Below are positions 1 to 5,212 of a stretch of 7,457 bases of DNA, piece by piece (positions within the stretch are counted from its first letter, which is position 1; each line of letters begins with the position of its first letter). The stretch is from Clostridiales bacterium (GTDB lineage Bacteria > Bacillota > Clostridia > Lachnospirales > Lachnospiraceae): contig JAATEU010000049.1 of NCBI GenBank assembly GCA_015655565.1, positions 1-7,457 on the forward strand. Direction: 5' to 3'. Under the pieces are notes generated by a model, which saw only the letters and a program-made list of their open reading frames with translations, made no database searches and was not told the DNA's origin. Made by a program: the position numbers and the translations under genes.

Positions 1-229
1 CAGCTTTTACACTTGTCACGAGGTCCCCTAATTCAGCAACAACACCTGAAAACTCATGTCCCAAAATATTCGGAAAATAGTGAGAAGCATCTCCAAAAAC
101 TCTTGGCAGATCAGACCCACAGATTCCCGTGTATTTGACCTTTACCAACACCTGCCCTGCCTGTGGTTTGGGTGTTTCTATTTCTTCATATTTAATGTCT
201 TCTCTTGCATGCAGCACTCCGGCTTTCAT
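1..229 (-). CDS. Zinc-dependent dehydrogenase, galactitol-1-phosphate 5-dehydrogenase (GatD)-like, N-terminus (partial)
   Basis: The first 76 residues of a medium-chain zinc dehydrogenase; the rest lies beyond the left edge. The fragment starts MKAGVLHARED and carries the catalytic zinc Cys at about 37 in GICGSD. This is followed by LPR, then HYFPNILGHEFSG at about 49-61 with the next zinc ligands His-Glu. The run GSDLPR-F, then HY, then LGHEFSG closely resembles E. coli GatD as I recall it, and differs from the other dehydrogenase here (GSDVHVNHG, QGHEVSA). Known GatD oxidises galactitol 1-phosphate to tagatose 6-phosphate with NAD. With an ABC importer instead of a PTS, the substrate here may be an unphosphorylated polyol, or a phosphate made by a local kinase. 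The start at 229 has AAGGA at 241-245, 11 bases upstream, and lies 21 bases after the second kinase, so the gene belongs to the same operon. The family is firm; the specificity is tentative. Confidence 0.85.
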   Translation of the reverse strand, partial: MKAGVLHAREDIKYEEIETPKPQAGQVLVKVKYTGICGSDLPRVFGDASHYFPNILGHEFSGVVAELGDLVTSVKA

Positions 230-250
230 TACAAATCAATTCCTTTCCAG

Positions 251-1735
251 CTATCTGTTAAATGTGTCTTTTAAAGCCTCACACAGCTCTAAATACAATT
301 CCATTGATTTCTTATATTTTTCATGGTTTATTTGATCAGGTTCCTGCACTCTTGTGATTTTTACCGTATCCTCAACCGCTTCTTTAAAATTACGATACAA
401 ACCTGTACCTACACCTGCCAGTATTGCGGCACCAAGTGTCGTTGCAGTATCTGAAGACGAAATACTGATTCTGCATCCTGTAACATCAGCATAAATCTGC
501 ATCCACAGCCTGCTGTTTGCCGCACCGCCCATAGCTCTTAAATCCAGTTCTTTAATATTTACTCCGGCCTCTTCTGCCTCTTTAAAATTATGGGCAACTG
601 AAAATACAACACCTTCCAATGCAGCCCTAATCATGTGTCCTTTTGTTTTATCGAAACCCAATCCATAAAAAACCGCTTTTGCATTAGGATTCCAAATAGG
701 GCAGCGTTCCCCCGACATAAAAGGCAAAAATATAACACCGTCGGCTCCCGAAGGTACTTCTTCCGCTAAAGCAGTCAGTTCATCAAAGGATTTTCCTTCG
801 CCCAATTCCTGCTTAAACCACCGTAAAACTCCTCCTCCGCCAACGGTGCCGCCTTGCAGAAGCCATAAATCAGGTACCACGTGAGGACCAAATATCAGTT
901 TAGGATGGGCAATCGGCTGATCCTCACAAATACTCATTCCTCCGGCCTGGCCACCTTGTATCTGTGTCTGCTTTGCATAATAAACACCCGCACCCAAGGT
1001 GCCGCAAGCCGCATCCAATCCTCCTGCAACAACAGGTATTCCTTCCATTAATCCGGTTACTTCCGCAGCATTTTTTGTTACACAGCCTATCACATCATGA
1101 CAGGAAAAAATATCCGGGACTTTATCAGTTGACAGTCCCATTGCATTTGCCAGTTCCTTATCATAAGTACAGGTTTTTGTATTATAAAAATGAATACCAT
1201 AACTTTGGCATTTATCCGCAGACATGACACCCGTAAGTTTGTATCCGATATAACTGTTACTTTGTAAGAATTTATATGTCTTTTTATAGATTTCCGGTTT
1301 TGCCTCCTTAAACCATAACATTTTCGGTGTTGTATAGGATGGCAGAAACGTATTGCCGGATACTTTAAAAATGTTATCGGCTCCTATATCATTTGTTACA
1401 TGCCCGGCAATATCCTTTGCTCTTGTATCCATCCAGATCGGAGTATTATATAAGCAATTTCCTTCCCTGTCTACCGGAATTGCCGACCATCCCTGCCCGT
1501 CAATACCGATGCCCCTTATCTGTGAGGGAATAATATCGGCTTTTGCAATACAATCCTTAATCCCAATACAAATACTGTTCCACCATTCTTCAGGGTTTTG
1601 TTCCACCCATCCCGGATTCGGATAGTATAGCTTACAATCCTGTTTAGACTGCGCCTGTACATTCCCTTTTTTATCAAAAACTGCAATCTTGCAGGCAGAT
1701 GTTCCTATATCAATGCCCAATAATAAATCTTTCAT
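251..1735 (-). CDS. Second FGGY-family carbohydrate kinase, divergent
   Basis: Cytoplasmic sugar kinase of 494 residues with the two-domain FGGY layout. Phosphate-1 is DIGTSACK at 9-16, the sugar-contact region GQGWS at 80-84, and the catalytic Asp D241 sits in GGLDAACGTLGAG. SGERCPIWNP at 341-350 and MGGAANSRLW at 402-411 are the later family motifs. Two points are unusual. The MHG triplet of xylulokinases is replaced by GWS, and the phosphate-2 loop, normally GTS/GTT (MGTSA in the first kinase), reads QGGQAGG at 260-266. The remaining catalytic features are intact, so it is probably active with an altered active site rather than a broken copy. The start at 1735 lies four bases after the aldolase stop with GAGGT overlapping that stop. 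A GatD-like dehydrogenase begins 21 bases downstream. It is probably a ketose or polyol kinase; automatic labels such as xylulokinase or glycerol kinase would be weakly based. Confidence 0.9.
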   Translation of the reverse strand: MKDLLLGIDIGTSACKIAVFDKKGNVQAQSKQDCKLYYPNPGWVEQNPEEWWNSICIGIKDCIAKADIIPSQIRGIGIDGQGWSAIPVDREGNCLYNTPIWMDTRAKDIAGHVTNDIGADNIFKVSGNTFLPSYTTPKMLWFKEAKPEIYKKTYKFLQSNSYIGYKLTGVMSADKCQSYGIHFYNTKTCTYDKELANAMGLSTDKVPDIFSCHDVIGCVTKNAAEVTGLMEGIPVVAGGLDAACGTLGAGVYYAKQTQIQGGQAGGMSICEDQPIAHPKLIFGPHVVPDLWLLQGGTVGGGGVLRWFKQELGEGKSFDELTALAEEVPSGADGVIFLPFMSGERCPIWNPNAKAVFYGLGFDKTKGHMIRAALEGVVFSVAHNFKEAEEAGVNIKELDLRAMGGAANSRLWMQIYADVTGCRISISSSDTATTLGAAILAGVGTGLYRNFKEAVEDTVKITRVQEPDQINHEKYKKSMELYLELCEALKDTFNR

Positions 1736-1739
1736 AATA

Positions 1740-2591
1740 TTACCTCATTGCTTTTCCCAAACATCCACAAATTTTCATACGGTTCATAACCAATTGCTTT
1801 ACATTTTCCCGTCCCACCGCATTGTATTTTTTGGGATCAAAAGCATCTGGAAATTTTTTCAGGAACTCTTTTACTCCATTACTGAATGCAATTCGAAGCT
1901 CAGTTGCAAAATTCACTTTGCAAATTCCTCTTTTAATACTTTCCATTACGTCTTCAGCCGATAAACCGGAGGCTCCATGAAGCACCAATGGAATATCTAC
2001 ACTTTTACGTATTTCGCTCAAACGATTAAAGTCTAATTTAGGTGTACCGGCGTATACTCCATGAGCTGTCCCAATGGCCACCGCTAAGGAGGAAGCTTTT
2101 GTCCTCTCCACAAATTCCTTTGCCTTATATGGATCCGTATATCCTCCGGTCCCCCCTTCCAGGTCATCCTCTTTTCCGCCTACTTTACCCAGCTCCGCTT
2201 CAACGGGGACTTTTATAGGACTGCAGGCATCTACAACTTTCTTTGATAAAGCTATATTATCTTCAAATGTATTATGGGAGCCATCTATCATAATTGAAGT
2301 ATAACCTGCTCTTAATGCCTGCATAACCAATTCAAAACTGTCCCCATGATCCAAATGAACAGCAACCGGAACACTTGCTGCCTCAGCAGCTGCTTTTGAC
2401 ATTGAATAATAGTAAAAACCTGCATACTTTATCGTTGATGGTGTTGTCTGCATAATAACAGGCGCTTTTAATTCCTCCGCTGCCGCCACTACAGCCTGTA
2501 CCATTTCCATATTTTCAACATTAAATGCCCCTACAGCATATCCTCCAGCCTGAGCATCTAATAACATTTGTTCCGTAGTAACGAATGACAT
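1740..2591 (-). CDS. Class II ketose-bisphosphate aldolase, GatY/KbaY (tagatose-bisphosphate) type
   Basis: Zinc-dependent aldolase of 283 residues, matching the roughly 284-residue GatY/KbaY branch. It should split a ketose 1,6-bisphosphate into dihydroxyacetone phosphate and glyceraldehyde 3-phosphate. The signature HLDHGDS at 79-85 supplies catalytic D81 and zinc ligand H82; H177 (GTAHGVY) and H205 (VLHGASGL) are the other two zinc ligands. GGKEDD at 138-143 and KVNFATEL at 225-232 are family phosphate and active-site segments. The second half, from about 169 to the C-terminal CGCLGKA, resembles E. coli GatY as I recall it. Fructose-bisphosphate, or the inositol-pathway aldolase IolJ, remain possible substrates or functions. 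The start at 2591 is set by AAAGGAGA six bases upstream; the open frame runs further to 2789, but that part overlaps the preceding kinase and reads as non-protein-like. It lies between two FGGY kinases, 58 bases after one and four bases before the other, so it is the central cleavage step of the pathway. Confidence 0.92.
   Translation of the reverse strand: MSFVTTEQMLLDAQAGGYAVGAFNVENMEMVQAVVAAAEELKAPVIMQTTPSTIKYAGFYYYSMSKAAAEAASVPVAVHLDHGDSFELVMQALRAGYTSIMIDGSHNTFEDNIALSKKVVDACSPIKVPVEAELGKVGGKEDDLEGGTGGYTDPYKAKEFVERTKASSLAVAIGTAHGVYAGTPKLDFNRLSEIRKSVDIPLVLHGASGLSAEDVMESIKRGICKVNFATELRIAFSNGVKEFLKKFPDAFDPKKYNAVGRENVKQLVMNRMKICGCLGKAMR
1742..1746 (-). promoter_or_regulatory. Ribosome binding site overlapping the aldolase stop codon
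   Basis: The minus strand reads GAGGT running straight into the aldolase stop (GAGGTAA), six bases before the second kinase's ATG at 1733-1735. The Shine-Dalgarno and the terminating codon share a base, so ribosomes finishing the aldolase sit on the kinase start region. This points to translational coupling and a fixed aldolase-to-kinase ratio. Confidence 0.75.
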
Positions 2592-2597
2592 TATATA

Positions 2598-2605
2598 TCT
2601 CCTTT
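2598..2605 (-). promoter_or_regulatory. Ribosome binding site fixing the aldolase start
   Basis: The minus strand reads AAAGGAGA six bases before the ATG at 2589-2591. This rules out the longer frame to 2789, which would add 66 residues overlapping the preceding kinase gene. Confidence 0.88.
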
Positions 2606-2649
2606 CTGTAATGTATGCTGCGTTTATTATATCTGTTTCCAACCATGGA

Positions 2650-4170
2650 TTACTTTGACATTTTCGTAAAGACTTTCTCAAGCGCAAAATAACAATCATC
2701 AAACAATTCTTTAACCGGCTGATAGGCTGCTGCAGCATCTTTATCCGGCATATGCACAGTGTTAATTTCCAAAAACTTATCAATAACATTAAAATCCTTA
2801 AATAATCCCACCCCTACTCCTCCTGTTACAGCAGCACCCATAGAACCAGCTTCTTCCAGCAAAGTCGGCACAAGGATTTTTGCATTATAAATATCCGCCA
2901 TAATCTGACGCCATACCGCTCCTTTAGCTCCTCCGCCGATTACCACTATTTCATTAATCTCTACTTGTTTACGCAGAATTTCAAGAACAATGGAAAGATT
3001 CATCGTGACCCCTTCCAGGACACTTCTTAATATATCACAGCGTTGATTTTCAGATTTCAATCCTATAAATGCACCTCTGGCATTCGGATTCCATCTTGGA
3101 GCACGCTCGCCCAACAGGTAAGGGAGAAAAATAACCCCATTGGAGCCAACGGGACTTTTTTGAATCTGTTCATTCATATAATCATACGGTGATTTTCCAT
3201 GAAGCCTGGCATTATAAGCTTCCATTGTACATATTGTACTCTTTAACCAGCTGTATGCTCCGCCGGCACACTGCATCGTTCCGTTTGGAGCATATAAACC
3301 CGGAACAATATGAGCCCAGGTAACCGTACGCATCTCCCGGTCAAATACAGGCTTTTCCGATGTAGTAGTTATCCAGGCGGATGTTCCCATACAGCAATAG
3401 GTTTTACCCGGGCTGACGGAGCCGGCTCCAACGTTTGCGGTAACACCGTCCCCGCCTCCGAGTACAACCGGCGTACCAACTGCCAGACCGGTTGCTTCTG
3501 CAGCTTCCCTTGTTACACCACCTGCAACAAAAGTAGACGGTTTCAGCTCAGGGAGCTTACCCGGATCAATCCCCGCATATTCAATAATTTGATCAGACCA
3601 TTTTAAATTTAATAAATCAAAACATCCGTTGCTGTTTCCATCTGAATATTCTGTATAAAATTTTCCGGTAAGACGGTACACAATGAAATCTTTAGCATTC
3701 AGACTTTTATAAGTCCGCTCATAAATTTCCGGCTCATTATCACGAACCCACATTAACTTTTGTATACCGTAGGATGCCGTATTACGGTGTCCTGCTATAT
3801 GGTAAAAATCCTTTTGGCTAATATGTTCACTGATTTGTGCCGCCTGCTTTTGCGCACGCTGATCAGCCCAAATAATCGACCTCCTCAGCGGATTGCCATA
3901 TTGATCCACGCAAAGGCATCCCATCATCTGTCCGCTGAAACTAACAGCTGCAATATCAGAAGCATCAATTTTTAATGTATTTATCAAACTTCTGCTTGAA
4001 TTACATACAGCCTTCCACCAGTCCAGCGCATCTTGCTCCGCCCACGTACTATTAAAATAAAAAGTTTCATAACCAGTGACTTCACTTCCTAACATTTTAC
4101 CGTCTTCAGAAAAAAGTGTTGCTTTATCTCCTGAAGTACCTAAATCATGAGCTAATATATATTTTGCCAC
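2650..4170 (-). CDS. FGGY-family carbohydrate kinase (xylulokinase-like)
   Basis: Cytoplasmic kinase of 506 residues that transfers phosphate from ATP to a free ketose or polyol; the length is normal for the family. The first ATPase-fold domain begins with DLGTSGDK at 9-16. The second has the catalytic Asp D241 in GGGDGVTANVGAG, the phosphate-2 loop MGTSA at 261-265, GERAPRWNP at 354-362 with RGAFIGL at 365-371, and IGGGAKGAVW at 411-420. The sugar-contact motif is GQMMG at 80-84, where true D-xylulokinases such as E. coli XylB have GQMHG, so an automatic xylulokinase label should be distrusted. The start is a GTG at 4168-4170 with GGGAGGT nine bases upstream, and no better start is visible. 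It follows the regulator after 74 bases that include the tandem repeat, and precedes the aldolase by 58 bases. It is only distantly related to the second kinase of this locus. The kinase family is certain; the substrate is unknown. Confidence 0.92.
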   Translation of the reverse strand: MAKYILAHDLGTSGDKATLFSEDGKMLGSEVTGYETFYFNSTWAEQDALDWWKAVCNSSRSLINTLKIDASDIAAVSFSGQMMGCLCVDQYGNPLRRSIIWADQRAQKQAAQISEHISQKDFYHIAGHRNTASYGIQKLMWVRDNEPEIYERTYKSLNAKDFIVYRLTGKFYTEYSDGNSNGCFDLLNLKWSDQIIEYAGIDPGKLPELKPSTFVAGGVTREAAEATGLAVGTPVVLGGGDGVTANVGAGSVSPGKTYCCMGTSAWITTTSEKPVFDREMRTVTWAHIVPGLYAPNGTMQCAGGAYSWLKSTICTMEAYNARLHGKSPYDYMNEQIQKSPVGSNGVIFLPYLLGERAPRWNPNARGAFIGLKSENQRCDILRSVLEGVTMNLSIVLEILRKQVEINEIVVIGGGAKGAVWRQIMADIYNAKILVPTLLEEAGSMGAAVTGGVGVGLFKDFNVIDKFLEINTVHMPDKDAAAAYQPVKELFDDCYFALEKVFTKMSK

Positions 4171-4179
4171 TTATTATAA

Positions 4180-4186
4180 ACCTCCC
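4180..4186 (-). promoter_or_regulatory. Ribosome binding site for the GTG-started kinase
   Basis: The minus strand reads GGGAGGT nine bases before the GTG at 4168-4170. It decides for the rare GTG start, which places the FGGY phosphate-1 Asp at the usual position within the first ten residues. Confidence 0.8.
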
Positions 4187-4208
4187 AACCAAATGATTTC
4201 CAAATCCA

Positions 4209-4265
4209 AGCTCTATTGTTTTAGTGCTCTATTGCTTTGGTGCTCTATTGCTTTGGTGCTTTATT
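4209..4265. repeat. 16-bp direct tandem repeat across the regulator stop codon
   Basis: The plus-strand unit TGCTCTATTGCTTTGG occurs twice exactly, at 4225-4240 and 4241-4256. A third copy with three mismatches lies at 4209-4224, and a partial copy with one mismatch at 4257-4265. On the minus strand the copy at 4241-4256 carries the regulator's TAG stop (4245-4247), and the later copies are untranslated. Because translation stops in the first full copy, changes in copy number would alter only the leader of the downstream kinase, not the regulator protein. The array looks like local slippage duplication of the 3' end of the gene. Confidence 0.88.
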
Positions 4266-5018
4266 ATATGAATTATTTGCATCGATAAAAACTTCAAAAC
4301 TATTTCTGTCTCCCCTATACCGGGCTATTGAGTATTCAATAGGCTCATCAAATACATTATATCCAACAGAGATAAACTGCTGAATGGCCTTGCCTCTGCT
4401 TATATTAAGATTCTTCATATCATAAGCCTTAGCATCTATAGCCTCAATTAACCGTTTAATTTTATAAATTCTTGTTTCTTCATTCGTCGATAAAATCGGA
4501 TATAAAGACTCATTTGCCAAATCATGCTCCAAAACAAAGCTACACCTGGTATAGGGAAGATATGTTTTTACCATAACAATCGGTTCATTATCTGCATATC
4601 TTCTACGATGAATAAATATAACCTTTTCTAAAGGCTCAAGCTTTAGATTGACAGCTACCTGTTCAGGCGGCTTTATAGACTTGAAATCCAAAAGCTCGGT
4701 ATGAGGAGTCCGTCCTAACTTGGCAATCTGATCATCAAACGAGCCAAGAGCCTGTATAAAGCTTTGATTTATTTTCGGTTTGGAAACAAACGTACCTTTA
4801 CTTTTAACCCGATACAGCCACCCTTCATGTTCAAGTTCCCTTATTGCTTGTCTTACAGTTGTCCGGCTAATCTGGAACATTTCACCAATTTCATTCTCGG
4901 TAGGAATTAATTCTCCGCTTTTATAATTTCCTTTTTTTATTTCCTCCATAATCAATTCTTTTAATTGGTAATACAATGGAATTGGTATATTTTTATTTAA
5001 TTGTTGACCATACAGCAT
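4245..5018 (-). CDS. GntR-family transcriptional regulator, HutC subfamily (UTRA domain)
   Basis: Cytoplasmic regulator of 257 residues, a standard HutC-subfamily size. The N-terminal winged helix-turn-helix spans about 13-80. It contains PLYYQLKELI, the GELIPTENEIGEMF stretch, the recognition helix SRTTVRQAI at 51-59, and the wing with KGTFV at 74-78. The C-terminal UTRA effector domain spans about 95-247, with FIHRRRY near 135-141 and the family's late RYRGDR motif at 233-238. UTRA domains bind small metabolites, often sugar phosphates, and ligand binding releases DNA; most members are repressors. The start at 5018 is chosen because AAGGAGTG precedes it by five to six bases. The in-frame ATG at 5048 overlaps the -10 box of the gene's own promoter and would not be on the transcript. 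The gene leads the kinase-aldolase-kinase operon and is the likely local regulator, sensing a pathway intermediate (inference). The 3' end runs into a 16-bp tandem repeat. Confidence 0.92.
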   Translation of the reverse strand: MLYGQQLNKNIPIPLYYQLKELIMEEIKKGNYKSGELIPTENEIGEMFQISRTTVRQAIRELEHEGWLYRVKSKGTFVSKPKINQSFIQALGSFDDQIAKLGRTPHTELLDFKSIKPPEQVAVNLKLEPLEKVIFIHRRRYADNEPIVMVKTYLPYTRCSFVLEHDLANESLYPILSTNEETRIYKIKRLIEAIDAKAYDMKNLNISRGKAIQQFISVGYNVFDEPIEYSIARYRGDRNSFEVFIDANNSYNKAPKQ

Positions 5019-5023
5019 AATTT

Positions 5024-5031
5024 CACTCCTT
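5024..5031 (-). promoter_or_regulatory. Ribosome binding site of the GntR-family regulator
   Basis: The minus strand reads AAGGAGTG, five bases before the ATG at 5016-5018. This supports the shorter start over the in-frame ATG ten codons upstream. Confidence 0.82.
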
Positions 5032-5046
5032 TTATAATTCTTAATC

Positions 5047-5076
5047 ATTATACAGAATATATTAACATAATTTCAA
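5047..5076 (-). promoter_or_regulatory. Sigma-A promoter of the regulator/kinase operon
   Basis: On the minus strand there is a -35 box TTGAAA (plus coordinates 5071-5076, five of six consensus bases). An 18-base spacer separates it from a perfect -10 box TATAAT (5047-5052). Initiation would fall near 5040, giving a leader of roughly 20 bases that still contains the Shine-Dalgarno at 5024-5031. It is the best promoter seen in the window and should start a transcript through the regulator, both kinases, the aldolase and the second dehydrogenase. The call rests on consensus matching by eye. Confidence 0.7.
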
Positions 5077-5212
5077 TAATATTGTAAATGTGTTTTCAGG
5101 CTAATATACTGCATTCGGAGTGAAAATAAAATTTAATATCAATAAGTCTTTTTCTATTATTATATAAACCTTAAGAAAAATTTACCATTATACCTCAGTC
5201 TTTACAGTGATA
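5049..5212. other. AT-rich stretch between dehydrogenase and regulator
   Basis: Apart from the promoter and candidate operators near its regulator end, this stretch holds no gene. I saw no GC-rich hairpin followed by a T run on the minus strand after the dehydrogenase stop, so there is no evident intrinsic terminator. Some transcripts from the transporter operon may therefore read through into the regulator operon. The regulator's leader extends the gene-free interval to 5019. Confidence 0.55.
5071..5098. promoter_or_regulatory. Candidate operator: overlapping imperfect inverted repeats at the promoter
   Basis: Two dyads lie at and just upstream of the -35 box. One is 5071-5087, with perfect inner arms CAATA/TATTG around a central A at 5074-5084 and a single mismatched pair further out. 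The other is 5083-5098, TGTAAA and TTTTCA arms (five of six pairs) separated by four bases. Either could bind the adjacent GntR/HutC protein, which typically autoregulates. The second also resembles a catabolite-responsive (CcpA) half-site pair, but its spacing is two bases longer than the classical site. The region is very AT-rich, so short dyads also arise by chance. Confidence 0.3.

Noticed and set aside
56..335. Two overlapping plus-strand open frames at the left edge
   Set aside because: They are antisense to the GatD-like dehydrogenase and the kinase end; the predicted peptides look random and rich in Ser, Phe and Cys.
2592..2649. Possible internal promoter between the first kinase and the aldolase (GATATAATA)
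   Set aside because: There is a -10-like match, but no -35 element at suitable spacing; more likely AT-rich intergenic sequence inside the operon.
2592..2789. 66-residue N-terminal extension of the aldolase frame
   Set aside because: It overlaps the end of the preceding kinase in another frame and has no family similarity. A strong ribosome binding site at 2598-2605 serves the internal ATG at 2591, which gives the normal aldolase N-terminus.
4173..4178. Minus-strand TATAAT between the kinase ribosome binding site and its GTG as a promoter
   Set aside because: It lies downstream of the Shine-Dalgarno, so a transcript from it would lose the ribosome binding site, and no -35 box is placed properly.
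5083..5098. Classical catabolite-responsive element
   Set aside because: The arms match loosely, but the spacing is two bases too long for the 14-bp consensus. It is kept only as a candidate operator, not called as a cre site.
5187..5192. Minus-strand TATAAT just after the dehydrogenase stop as a second promoter
   Set aside because: With 17-base spacing the upstream hexamer is TAATAT, not close to TTGACA, and the region is AT-rich, so a chance match is likely.
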